Positions 24,879 to 33,049 of a DNA stretch of 49,601 bases are shown here, one piece after another. Below the pieces are notes generated by a model. That model was not told where the DNA came from, ran no database searches, and saw only the letters and a program-made list of their open reading frames with translations. The stretch is from Spirochaetaceae bacterium (GTDB lineage: Bacteria; Spirochaetota; Spirochaetia; Treponematales; Rectinemataceae), in assembly GCA_025355995.1 (NCBI GenBank), contig JANXYQ010000117.1:1-49601 (forward strand). Direction: 5' to 3'. How positions within the stretch are numbered: the first letter of the stretch is position 1; each line of letters begins with the position of its first letter. The translations under genes and the position numbers were made by a program.

Positions 24879-24908
24879 TTGACCCGCTTTTGCGGCGCGT
24901 GCTAGATT
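24879..24908 (+). promoter_or_regulatory. promoter of tRNA-Pro
   Basis: TTGACC (24879-24884), 18 bp, TAGATT (24903-24908), ending 23 bp before the tRNA. Confidence 0.6.
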
Positions 24909-24931
24909 CTACGAGCTTCGCAAGAGGCATA

Positions 24932-25005
24932 CGGGCAATAGCGCAAGTGGTTAGCGTACGAGTCTGGGGGACTCGGGGTTCCCAGTTCGAGTCTGGGTTG
25001 CCCGA
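24932..25005 (+). tRNA. tRNA-Pro (GGG)
   Basis: The 74-nt cloverleaf has acceptor CGGGCAA paired to TTGCCCG, anticodon stem CGAGT/ACTCG with loop CTGGGGG (anticodon GGG at 24966-24968), and T stem CCCAG/CTGGG. The 3' CCA is not encoded. Confidence 0.95.
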
Positions 25006-25009
25006 AATA

Positions 25010-25040
25010 GGCCGCGTCGATTATTCGACGCGGCCTTTTT
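25010..25040 (+). terminator. terminator after tRNA-Pro
   Basis: GGCCGCGTCG pairs with CGACGCGGCC around a 6-nt loop; five T residues follow. Confidence 0.9.
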
Positions 25041-25126
25041 CGTCTTCGTCCGATCTTGGCTTGCCTCCGCGGCCCGCCTCGGCTAGTCTTACCTCGCGCT
25101 CGAAATCTTACGAGGAGGACTAGCTC

Positions 25127-25822
25127 ATGAAAACCATACTCTTACCCGCCTTCGCCCTCGCCCTAATCATGGCCGTGCCGGCCGCATTCGCCGCGGGCAG
25201 CGTCCCTGCCCTCAAGGCCGACGCCGAGGCCGCGGTCAAGGTCGCCGCTTCCGCGCCGAGCGACTATATCGCCAATTGGAAGGCCGCCAAGGCCCTCCGT
25301 GAATGGGGCGACAAGGCGGTCAAGCAGGAGGTCCAAGGCTATAAGGACATCGCGAAAAGCGCCGGCAAGGACGGGATGAAGTACGGGGAGCTCGCCACCA
25401 AGCTCGTGCCGAACGGCATAGAAGGCTGGTACTACTACGGCCTCTGCGTAGGGACCTACTCGGACGGGGTCAGCATCGTCACGGCCCTCACCGAGGGGCT
25501 CAAGGGCAAGACCCAGAAGGGCTTCGAGACCGCCTACGCGACGGACAAGACCTACGACAACGGCGGTCCCATCATCGCCCTGGGCCGATTCTGGCAGGTG
25601 CTTCCGGGCATCGCGGGCAGGGATAACAAGAAGGCGGACCAGCTCTTCACCGAATACATATCGCTATACGCCTCGAGCAAGGACCCCAACAGCGACGCCT
25701 GGTATTATCGCGGCATGCTCTACAAGGACACCGGCAAGGCGGCCGAGGCCCGCATTGACTTGCAGAAGGCGGCGGCGATGGGGAACGCCAAGGCGGCGAA
25801 GCTGCTAAGCGAGCTCAAATAG
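25127..25822 (+). CDS. periplasmic TPR/Sel1-like repeat protein
   Basis: This 231-residue protein has a signal peptide (MKTILLPAFALALIMAVPAAFAAG). Helical repeats follow, such as YGELATKLVPNGIEGWYYYG and SDAWYYRGMLYKDTGKAAEA, then RIDLQKAAAMGNAKAAKLL, a TPR/Sel1-type end. No lipobox is present. It may act as a periplasmic adaptor. A good GAGGAGGAC ribosome site precedes the ATG. Confidence 0.75.
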   Translation: MKTILLPAFALALIMAVPAAFAAGSVPALKADAEAAVKVAASAPSDYIANWKAAKALREWGDKAVKQEVQGYKDIAKSAGKDGMKYGELATKLVPNGIEGWYYYGLCVGTYSDGVSIVTALTEGLKGKTQKGFETAYATDKTYDNGGPIIALGRFWQVLPGIAGRDNKKADQLFTEYISLYASSKDPNSDAWYYRGMLYKDTGKAAEARIDLQKAAAMGNAKAAKLLSELK

Positions 25823-25847
25823 GAGGCGCGGCCTACGGGCCGTTCCG

Positions 25848-26255
25848 CTATCGCGCTTGACCGGCGTCGACGGCGGAGCGGCCGCGGTTGTATTCTTCCA
25901 TTCGCTCGATCAGGTGCTCGCGCGTCTCCTCGTCGAGATCCCCTGCGGAGCTCCGGAGCCGCGCTAGGACAGTCTCGTCGATCGCCTTCGCGTCTCCCTT
26001 GAGTATCGAGGTCATCTTGCTCGTGCCGATCTCGACGGGGCCGTTGGCGACGAAGCGGTGGCTTTGGACGATCTTTCGCTCAAGCTTGCGGGTAAAGGCT
26101 CGCTCCGACCCGCCCTTGTCGTAGCAGACCTGGAAGCCGGTCATCGAGCCGCCTTCCCGGTCGTACCAGATGATGACGTCGAAATACTGATCGCTGAACC
26201 AGCGTCGATAGCCCTCGCTGTCGCGCTGTCTGACTTCTTTGTATTCGGATAGCAT
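25848..26255 (-). CDS. hypothetical protein
   Basis: This 135-residue protein is not assigned to a family. It has the look of a soluble alpha/beta protein: YRRWFSDQYFDVIIWYDREG and MTGFQVCYDKGGSERAFTRK, then a charged helical tail with DEETREHLIERMEEYN. It starts at 26255, divergent from ppnP, with 95 bp between the starts. Codon use is like its neighbours, which supports a real gene. Confidence 0.65.
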   Translation of the reverse strand: MLSEYKEVRQRDSEGYRRWFSDQYFDVIIWYDREGGSMTGFQVCYDKGGSERAFTRKLERKIVQSHRFVANGPVEIGTSKMTSILKGDAKAIDETVLARLRSSAGDLDEETREHLIERMEEYNRGRSAVDAGQAR

Positions 26256-26349
26256 GGTACCGCCCCCTGGGAGATTACTCGTCGATGATTCGAGTATATC
26301 TCGCCGGGGCTGTGATTACGGCAAATCAGGTCATTCGCGGAGGACGAGC

Positions 26350-26625
26350 ATGAAGCACAATTCGTATTTCGAGGGCAGGGTGCAGAGCCTCGCGCTGAGC
26401 GAGAGGGACGGGCCGGCCACGGTCGGAGCGATCGAGCCGGGCGATTACTCGTTCTCGACCTCCTCGGAGGAGAGGATGACGATCGTCGCGGGCTCGATGC
26501 GGGTCCGGCTCCCGGGCGAGGGATGGAGGGAGTACGCAGCCGGCGAGACCTTCGTGGTCCCGCCCAAGGCGTCGTTCGATATCGAAGCCCGGACCGACGT
26601 CGCGTACGTCTGCCGATACCGCTGA
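26350..26625 (+). CDS. ppnP: pyrimidine/purine nucleoside phosphorylase
   Basis: PpnP (formerly DUF1255/YaiE) splits nucleosides with phosphate. The 91-residue cupin-like protein is of family length. Landmarks are NSYFEGRVQSLAL, ATVGAIEPGDYSFSTSSEE, MTIVAGSMRVRLPG and FVVPPKASFDIEA. ATG at 26350 follows GCGGAGGACGAGC. Its stop shares a base with the next start (TGATG), so the two genes are translationally coupled. Confidence 0.9.
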   Translation: MKHNSYFEGRVQSLALSERDGPATVGAIEPGDYSFSTSSEERMTIVAGSMRVRLPGEGWREYAAGETFVVPPKASFDIEARTDVAYVCRYR

Positions 26626-27104
26626 TGCCGCGGATGAGGCGCAAGGACAGGGAGGTAGCCGATCGCGAGGGCCTCCTCGCGATCCTGGAGAGTGCCGATG
26701 CCTGCAGGCTCGGCTTCGCCGTCGGCGACGTGCCGTACATCGCGACCCTCAACTTCGGGTTCGAATGGGAAGGGGCCATGCCCGTACTTTACTTCCACTG
26801 CGCGCGGGAGGGCCGCAAGCTCGACATGATGAGGGAGAACCCACGCGTCTGCTTCGAGCTCGATTGCGACCATGAGCTCGTGACCGGCCCGGCCGCCTGC
26901 GATTGGGGGATGAGATTCGCGAGCGTAGTCGGCTATGGCGCCTTGAGCGAGATCTCGGACGAGGAGGGGAAGGCGCGGGGCCTCGGCCTCCTCATGAGGC
27001 ACTACGGATGGGCGGGAGGGGGCGGCTACGAAAGCGGCGCGTTGGGCGCCACGCGCCTGCTCGCCCTGGCCGTCGACGAGATGAGCGGCAAGCGCAAGGC
27101 CTAG
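26625..27104 (+). CDS. pyridoxamine 5'-phosphate oxidase-like flavoprotein (NimA type)
   Basis: This 159-residue protein has a split-barrel FMN-binding fold like NimA and related proteins: LGFAVGDVPYIATLNFGFEW, LYFHCAREGRKLDMMRENPR and FASVVGYGAL. Members reduce small molecules or bind haem and FMN; the substrate is unknown. ATG at 26625 overlaps the ppnP stop; ATG at 26634 is an alternative. It ends 4 bp into the convergent gene. Confidence 0.8.
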   Translation: MPRMRRKDREVADREGLLAILESADACRLGFAVGDVPYIATLNFGFEWEGAMPVLYFHCAREGRKLDMMRENPRVCFELDCDHELVTGPAACDWGMRFASVVGYGALSEISDEEGKARGLGLLMRHYGWAGGGGYESGALGATRLLALAVDEMSGKRKA

Positions 27105-27652
27105 GGCTTCGCCGCGAAGGCGGCCGCAATGGCCGACTCGATGACCGTCGCCGAGGACGGCGTCGGCGTCCCCGCGGCCCTTCCCAGGATGCGCCCGTCG
27201 GGAGCGACTACGAGGATCGCGATCTCGCCCAGGCCGGGAGCGCCGAGGGCTTCGGCGAAGGCCTTGGCGTCGACGTAGAGGGTCACGGTCGATTCGCGCG
27301 CCGCCTGGCTCTTTATTCCCGAGCGCATGCCGCCCTCGATGACCCCGCGCATGAACTTGTAGCCCGAGCCTATCGTCGGGAGCTCCCAGACCGCCAGCGA
27401 CGGCCGCCGCGCTCGGGACCCGTCGACGAAGGTCTTCCACGCGTCTATGTCGGACTGCTGCTTCATCGCGAAGGCCACGAATACCAGGGCGGCGGGCGAA
27501 CCGAAGTCCGAGGGGAGGCTCAAGCCGCGGCCCGCGAGGCTCGTCGCGGAAACCGTTGGGAAGCGCAGCCCGATTTCGGCGCTGAGCGTCGCGGGCAGAA
27601 CTCCGGTGGCCAAGAGGGCCCAAGCCCAGGGTATTCGTCTAGATGGAATCAT
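27101..27652 (-). CDS. exported thioredoxin-fold-like protein without CxxC
   Basis: This 183-residue protein has a signal segment (WAWALLATGVLPATLSA). PTVSATSLAGRGLSLPSDFG and AALVFVAFAMKQQSDIDAWK suggest an AhpC/TSA or YtfJ/ATP10-like fold, and VAPDGRILGRAAG is the usual late strand-turn. No cysteine pair is present, so it is probably not an oxidoreductase. Assignment is tentative. Confidence 0.5.
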   Translation of the reverse strand: MIPSRRIPWAWALLATGVLPATLSAEIGLRFPTVSATSLAGRGLSLPSDFGSPAALVFVAFAMKQQSDIDAWKTFVDGSRARRPSLAVWELPTIGSGYKFMRGVIEGGMRSGIKSQAARESTVTLYVDAKAFAEALGAPGLGEIAILVVAPDGRILGRAAGTPTPSSATVIESAIAAAFAAKP

Positions 27653-27686
27653 GATCGCTCCTTTTGCATATAAGAAAATTAATATA

Positions 27687-27720
27687 CTAAAATCCCGGGA
27701 CGAATTCGCGGGGATTTTAG
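27687..27720 (-). terminator. hairpin terminator between two leftward genes
   Basis: CTAAAATCCC (27687-27696) and GGGATTTTAG (27711-27720) are perfect 10-bp complements around 14 nt. The A/T-tract ends can serve as terminator tails in both directions. It follows the stop at 27725 on the minus strand. Confidence 0.6.
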
Positions 27721-27724
27721 GAGC

Positions 27725-28072
27725 CTAGGATTTCGGGGTTTTCGGCTTGAAGTAGCGCGAGGCGGGAGCGAGGGGCCGCTCCGCCGAGAGATGCTCGGCT
27801 AGGTGGGCGGCGATCCGGGAGACGATTTCCCCGTCGAGCCGGACGTGGCCCATCCGCGCGAGCTCGGAACGGAGTCGCGCGGCCTTGGCCGAGCCGACCG
27901 CGAGGTACACTGGATCCCGTTCCCCTTCTTCGAGGGGGTACAGGACGGCGGCGAGGTCGCGATCGGCGGTGTTAAGGAGGCGATTCTGGGCTCGCACGGC
28001 AGGAGTCGAGGCTAGCGCGTCGATGAAAGAGAGAGCCGCTTCGCGGGCGGCATTCGTCCCGCCGTTTCCCAT
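27725..28072 (-). CDS. hypothetical protein
   Basis: This 115-residue protein is not recognised. It appears soluble and mixed alpha/beta (DRDLAAVLYPLEEGERDPVYLAVGS), with a basic C-terminus (SRYFKPKTPKS). It has no signal peptide. It is divergent from the FKBP gene with about 70 bp between starts. Codon use fits the surrounding genome. Confidence 0.6.
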   Translation of the reverse strand: MGNGGTNAAREAALSFIDALASTPAVRAQNRLLNTADRDLAAVLYPLEEGERDPVYLAVGSAKAARLRSELARMGHVRLDGEIVSRIAAHLAEHLSAERPLAPASRYFKPKTPKS

Positions 28073-28141
28073 GGCTCGAGTATATACCTCTCCCGGCGGC
28101 TTTATGATATCCTCGCGGCAACTTAGTCAGAAGGATGTCCC

Positions 28142-28795
28142 ATGAAGAAGCTTTGCATCATCGCTCTCTGTCTCGGTCTCGTGGCGCCGATCATGGCCGA
28201 AGGGCAGGTAGACATCGGCTACTCGCTCGGCATGCTTATAGGCACGAACCTGAAAAGCAGCGGTCTCGAGATCAGCCCCGATTCTTTTCTTCAGGGCATG
28301 AAGGACGTCATCGCCGGAAAAGCGACGAAGTACACGGACGCCGAGGCTCAGGCGGCGGTCCAGGCTGCCCTCCAGGCGGTCGCCGCCAAGAAGAGCGCCG
28401 CCAACCTTGCGGCGGGAAAGGCCTTCCTCGAGGGCAACCGCATGAAGCCCGGGGTCCTCTGGACTCCCTCGGGCCTGCAGTACCAGGTAATCACCGCGGG
28501 GAAGGGCGCTAAGCCCAAGGCTTCCGACGCCGTCACGGTCAACTACGAGGGCAAGCTTCTCGACGGGTCCATTTTCGATAGCTCCTACGCCAGGAACGAG
28601 CCCGCCTCATTCAAGCTGGACGGCGTGATTCCCGGCTGGACCGAGGGAGTGCAGATGATGCCCGTCGGCAGCAAATACCGCTTTTTCGTCCCCTCGGATC
28701 TGGCTTACGGCGAGCAAGGCGCGGGCAACGACATCGGCCCTAATTCCGTCCTGATCTTCGAGGTTGAGTTGCTGTCCATAGATACCGCGAAGTAG
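28142..28795 (+). CDS. periplasmic FKBP-type peptidyl-prolyl isomerase
   Basis: This 217-residue enzyme catalyses cis-trans isomerisation of prolyl bonds in exported proteins. A signal peptide (MKKLCIIALCLGLVAPIMA) and an FkpA/FKBP22-like helical dimerisation domain (about 22-100: YSLGMLIGTNLKSSGLEI) precede an FKBP domain (about 105-215). Active-site residues are in VNYEGKLLDGSIFDSSY, VIPGWTEGVQMMPVG and FFVPSDLAYGEQG. Length and order match the FkpA class. Confidence 0.93.
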   Translation: MKKLCIIALCLGLVAPIMAEGQVDIGYSLGMLIGTNLKSSGLEISPDSFLQGMKDVIAGKATKYTDAEAQAAVQAALQAVAAKKSAANLAAGKAFLEGNRMKPGVLWTPSGLQYQVITAGKGAKPKASDAVTVNYEGKLLDGSIFDSSYARNEPASFKLDGVIPGWTEGVQMMPVGSKYRFFVPSDLAYGEQGAGNDIGPNSVLIFEVELLSIDTAK

Positions 28796-29288
28796 GTAGG
28801 GGCGATCGGGGGGGGGTAGGCGATGCGCGACGCGCTGACGCCTACTTCCCTTTCCTCATGGTCTGCGGGCCGAATAAAATCATCAACGCGCAAGTGGGCC
28901 AGATCCTCAAGCCGCTTCCGGTATCGGACGCCCTAGCGACGGATATCGAGGGCGGGAGCGCGGCAGAGAGGATGAGATTGAGCGCCTTTCGCTTCAAAAG
29001 CCGCTCTTTTCGCCTAGCTTGCCCTTGAGGGCGGTCACGATCCTCTTATGGCGGGGTCGTCGCGATCGAGTTTGACGGTAAAGTAGGCGAAGGGATTTTA
29101 GGTAGGAACCACGCTACTGGGGTCCTCCCGGCGGGCAACGATAGCCAGGCGCCCCCGCCGATGAGAGCGGCGAGCATGGTTATGAGGAGGCCGAGGAGCG
29201 CTCGCTTCAATGGCTTCCTCGAGGACTCGGGCCTCGATCCAGCGCGAGCTGCTTCTCCCTGCATGGTTAGCGCGCATTCAGTTTCGGT
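28796..29288. other. 493-bp stretch of decayed sequence without a convincing gene
   Basis: Short open frames exist but none looks intact. On the plus strand DAYFPFLMVCGPNKI (from about 28837) reads like a genuine protein segment, cut off at 29028. On the minus strand 29264-29046 encodes a 72-residue peptide with one TM segment (ALLGLLITMLAALIGGGAWL) and a random-looking tail. I treat both as remnants of unknown genes. The region begins the decayed stretch that runs to 31950. Confidence 0.5.
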
Positions 29289-30842
29289 TTAAAACCCCCA
29301 GACATGGATTGTCCTTCCTCCCAAATCCCTTTTCGCATATGGCAGCTTGCCTCCCCATTTAAATTTCGGATTTATATTGATCGCTATGACATGGACCTCG
29401 CCGCAGTCCTTCTGACTAGCGGAAGCGTATCCGACGGACTCGTCGACAAGCTCAGGGATCAATTGCTTGAATTTCTCGTCCGACCATATGCCTAGCCCCT
29501 TGAGAATGAATGTCGCTCGCTGCGGCGTAGGGTATCCATGCCTTAACCCGAGCACCACCTGCCCTTTCCCGACGCCGTACTCGCGGGTAATTACGTTGTT
29601 GGCGTCGGCCATTTTCTGAAGGAGGGCCTGGAATACCAGGAAGTAACCGGCTTCGTCGTAATCGATGCGCGCTATCAGGCGTTCGATATGGTTCCAATAG
29701 AAGAATTGGAAGGAGCGTAGGAGCCTGATGGCGTCTATCGACCGGTCCTCTCGCAGGTATTTTTCGCTATCGAGGTTGATCATGTATCCGATGGGATCCA
29801 TGAGCGCCCGTGGGATTATTTCCCTATACAGATCGTTAGCTAGTTCTACCTTCCCGTCGATCTTTATCAACCCCAGCTCTTGTATGAAGGCGAGATCCTT
29901 TTCCGAGATGTCCTCCGTCATGGGTCCGCTCGCCAGGATGGGAATAAGGCATCTTTTCACGCGCTCGTCGCGGAGCTGAGATACGAGGTACTCTATGTGA
30001 TTTCCCTTTTTCGCGATGATATTGTCGATCGCCTCGCCTACCTGGGACGACGAGATGCTGCGTATCGCCTTTGCCGGGGCGATCTCGTGAAAGAGCTCTC
30101 CAGCGAGAGTGCTGATGATCCAGGGCTGCCCCGAAGAGTATTGCCAGATCAGGTCGATCGCCTCCTTTTCTATCGTGACCCCGAAACTCGAGGTGTACGA
30201 GGCGAACATCCCGTCGAGGTCCTCGCGCCGCAGGAAGCTGATCCTGAGCGTCGCGTCCTTGATGTTGAACTGCTTGTCGATCACGTCGTGAGTCGCGCAG
30301 AAGATGATGCTCTGCGGGAATAGCGCCGGCCTCTTATCGTAGCCTGCCCGTATTTGACTCAGGAAGGACGTGAGGACTTGGCCTTGGAGCGTGTCGATCT
30401 CGTCGACAAATAGGACTATCGGCTTGTCCGAGTGCTTGGACCACTGTGTGAGCAGTTCGTTCAAGGCCTGGAACGGCCCCCGCTTCTCAAGGATCGAGGG
30501 GACGAGATCCTCAAGATAATCATCGCCGAACGTGTCCCGCGCCCTGGAGGAGATCTCGAACAACACGCTGCGGATGCTCTCCTCGAGATTTTCCTGGACC
30601 CCACGCAGCGACTCGACGTTAAAGTATAGGCATTTCGCGATGTTATTCCTGTTGATCGCCTTTGCCAGCGCCAGAAGGTAGGAGGTCTTGCCGCACTGCT
30701 TGGGGCCGCAGATCAGAAAATACTTTTTTTGCAGAATGAGCTGCCAGACCTTGCTCGAATCGAGACGCCTTATCGGGGCTACGCAAAAATGATCGATTTC
30801 GTTTACCGGACCAGAATTATTAAAAAATGGATTGGCCTTCAT
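29289..30842 (-). CDS. AAA ATPase with degenerate PD-(D/E)xK-like tail
   Basis: This protein of 517 residues starts like a known AAA-like/nuclease family (FFNNSGPVNEIDHFCVAPI). Walker A is GPKQCGKT (46-53) and Walker B IVLFVDEID (142-150). A winged-helix region follows, with SSGQPWIISTLAGELFHEI. The C-terminal third aligns by eye with the nuclease-like tail of that family: ITREYGVGKGQVVLGLRHG, then FKWGGKLPY and a final GGRTIHVWGF. The Asp normally following GxGRT and the later E/Q-x-K are not present, so the nuclease centre looks dead. The ATPase should still work. Codon use is less GC-biased than in flanking genes, suggesting transfer. ATG at 30842 begins at the family N-terminus; a start at 30887 is possible. 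Confidence 0.8.
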   Translation of the reverse strand: MKANPFFNNSGPVNEIDHFCVAPIRRLDSSKVWQLILQKKYFLICGPKQCGKTSYLLALAKAINRNNIAKCLYFNVESLRGVQENLEESIRSVLFEISSRARDTFGDDYLEDLVPSILEKRGPFQALNELLTQWSKHSDKPIVLFVDEIDTLQGQVLTSFLSQIRAGYDKRPALFPQSIIFCATHDVIDKQFNIKDATLRISFLRREDLDGMFASYTSSFGVTIEKEAIDLIWQYSSGQPWIISTLAGELFHEIAPAKAIRSISSSQVGEAIDNIIAKKGNHIEYLVSQLRDERVKRCLIPILASGPMTEDISEKDLAFIQELGLIKIDGKVELANDLYREIIPRALMDPIGYMINLDSEKYLREDRSIDAIRLLRSFQFFYWNHIERLIARIDYDEAGYFLVFQALLQKMADANNVITREYGVGKGQVVLGLRHGYPTPQRATFILKGLGIWSDEKFKQLIPELVDESVGYASASQKDCGEVHVIAININPKFKWGGKLPYAKRDLGGRTIHVWGF

Positions 30843-30959
30843 TTCTCTATGTACCCCTACATGTATACTTTTGGCGTATACTATCACGAGCGGAAATTCT
30901 GGACCACTGAGTAAAAGACATTATTTCTCCATATCCTAGGGCTATTGGCCCCTCATATG

Positions 30960-31870
30960 CAGCATGCGAAATCGAATTGCGAATCGCCGCCCTTGAGCAT
31001 ATCGCCGAGGGAGGACGGACGAAATGCTTCGGGATTAGCCCTCGATTAGGCAGTATCGAGGGATCCTGCGCGGTCGTGAAAACGCAGCGCATCAGGGGCA
31101 ACATGATCGAATTGAACTTCTCCGCGTTGCAGGGGTAGTAGCCGCCTCCCGTCTCCGTGCCGACCGTCGTCGCGAAGGTCGACGATGAGGTTTCGAATAT
31201 CGCGCCCGCGCAGTTCATGGAAGAAGAAGCGTACGCTTCGCGATCGACGGCTTGATCGATCGAATGAAGGCGCATGATCGTGCTCCGTGAATCGGGGAAT
31301 TGGGAATCGGGCGCTTCTCTTCCATACCAAGGGGGATAGCCCTCCTTCGATTGGAACTACTTCGGCGTCAGGCAGGAGAGTCTCTTCACGGATCTCGTCT
31401 CAGCCGTATCCTTCAATTCAACTGTCGCGGAGGCTCCGAGGCCGAAGGCGCGTTCGTACTGAAAATCGAAGCGGAATTGGAGAACCTCGTCCTTCACCGA
31501 CACCGAGCGCACAGCTTCCCCAAAGCGAGCCATGAGGTCCTCGGCTATATGCGCGACGGGACTACCGTTTATCGACGGGGCTTCCCTACATCTCGAGTTG
31601 GATGCAATGCTCTTCGCTGAAGGTGCGGATATGGTCCATCGCACCGATCGACCGGCCCCGCCTCATTTTCGCGCCTTTCTCAACGTTTGTGAATACATTC
31701 CCGAAAACGGGATTTGTCAAAACGCCAGGACGCATGATTGCCCTCCCGTAGCCTTCGCGACGATGCCAGAGGAATCCCGCGCCCATATCCGGCGTAAGTG
31801 CGCAAACCACGAAGAGATATCCGTCCCGCAAATCCCGCGTGGGGGTAGCGTAACCCACCGCAGTCAAGGC
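30960..31870 (-). pseudogene. S41-family peptidase, broken
   Basis: Fragments of one protease occur in order in different frames on the minus strand. Near 31860-31590 are GYLFVVCALTPDMGAGFLWH and a piece ending CIQLEM. Near 31590-31360 EAPSINGSPVAHIAEDLM and VLQFRFDFQYERAFGLGA are the PDZ-like front part of S41 proteins. Near 31240-30966 EAYASSSMNCAGAIFE is the catalytic-serine region, then VGTETGGGYYPCNAEKFN, and LPNRGLIPKHFVRPP is the S41 C-terminal signature. Frames change at least twice and the middle of the catalytic core is missing. Not functional. Confidence 0.7.
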
Positions 31871-31951
31871 GTTTTTTAAAATGGTACATAAAAACGCATA
31901 ACGCGCCTTGACGAGGAGGGTGGAGCGAGGGGGAGCGGCTGCGCTCCCCCC

Positions 31952-33019
31952 TTACTTCCCTTCCCTCTCCCTTTTCTTTTTAACGTCCTCCGCCTTGCGC
32001 GATATGCGATTCCACACAGCCGAGAGGCCCATCGCCTTGAGCGCGATGGACAGCGTCGCGCGGCCCTCCTCTCGCATCTTCATCGTGCCGTCGTAGACGA
32101 CCTCGTCGGCCAGGCCGGGCGTGGCCTCGTACTTCGCGCGCCTCTCGCGTATGGGGTCGAGGAAGGCGTTGAGGGCCTTGGCCAGCTTTTCCTTGACCTC
32201 GACGTCGCCGACCTTGCCCAGCCGATATCGGGCCTTCAAGTCCTCGACCTCGGCTAGGTTCGGGTTGAATGCGTCGTGGTACTGGAACACCGGATTGCCC
32301 TCGACCGTACCGGGGACGTCGGCGGTGACGCGATTCGGGTCCGTATACATGGACATGACCCGCTTGGTCACGGTCTTCTCGTCGTCGGAGAGGTAGATGG
32401 CGTTGCCGAGGCTCTTGGACATCTTGGCGTCGCCATCCGTGCCGACCAACGAGCCGTACTCGGAGACCAGGACGTCGGGGACGGGGAAGGTCTCGCCGTA
32501 TAGGAAGTTGAAGCGGCGCGCGATCTCGCGCGTGACCTCGACGTGGGCGACGTTGTCCTTGCCGACGGGCACGAGGTGGGCGCGGGGCATGAGGATGTCC
32601 GCGGCCTGGAGCACCGGGTAGCCGAGGAGGCCGAAGGGCATCTCCTCGATGCCGGCTCCCTGGGCCATCTCCTTCAAGCTGGGCACGCGCGACAGCCGCG
32701 GCACGGTGATGAGGTTGTCGAAGAGCACCGCGAGCTCGCAGACCTCCGGGACGGCGGACTGGAGGTAGATGACGCTCTTCGCGGGGTCGATGCCGCAGGC
32801 GAGGTAGTCGAGGGCGGCGGAGCGGACGTTGTCGGCGAGCTGCTCGATGGCGTCCTTCTCGGGCTTGGTGGTGAGGGTGTGGAGGTCGGCGATTATGAAG
32901 AAGCACTCGTACTCGTCCTGCAATCGTACGCGGTTCTTGAGCGAGCCGACGTAGTGGCCGAGGTGGAGCTTGCCGGTGGGGCGGTCGCCCGTGAGGATGC
33001 GCTTGCGTTCCGTATTCAT
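31952..33019 (-). CDS. trpS: tryptophanyl-tRNA synthetase
   Basis: TrpRS charges tRNA-Trp. The 355-residue class I synthetase has the HIGH motif in TGKLHLGHYVGSLKN (15-29) and the KMSKS motif in DAKMSKSLGNAIYLS (near 198-212). FGLLGYPVLQAADILM and VPVGKDNVAHVEVTR are the tryptophan pocket region. Length and start are normal. An essential gene at the right border of the decayed stretch. Confidence 0.96.
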   Translation of the reverse strand: MNTERKRILTGDRPTGKLHLGHYVGSLKNRVRLQDEYECFFIIADLHTLTTKPEKDAIEQLADNVRSAALDYLACGIDPAKSVIYLQSAVPEVCELAVLFDNLITVPRLSRVPSLKEMAQGAGIEEMPFGLLGYPVLQAADILMPRAHLVPVGKDNVAHVEVTREIARRFNFLYGETFPVPDVLVSEYGSLVGTDGDAKMSKSLGNAIYLSDDEKTVTKRVMSMYTDPNRVTADVPGTVEGNPVFQYHDAFNPNLAEVEDLKARYRLGKVGDVEVKEKLAKALNAFLDPIRERRAKYEATPGLADEVVYDGTMKMREEGRATLSIALKAMGLSAVWNRISRKAEDVKKKREREGK

Positions 33020-33049
33020 GGTTTTCGAGTCTATCGGAATACTACTTCG

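Noticed and set aside
28837-29028. Possible LUD-domain or other enzyme fragment around VCGPNKI
   Set aside because: The peptide looks protein-like but is too short to assign, and no continuation was found. It is kept only as an unidentified remnant.
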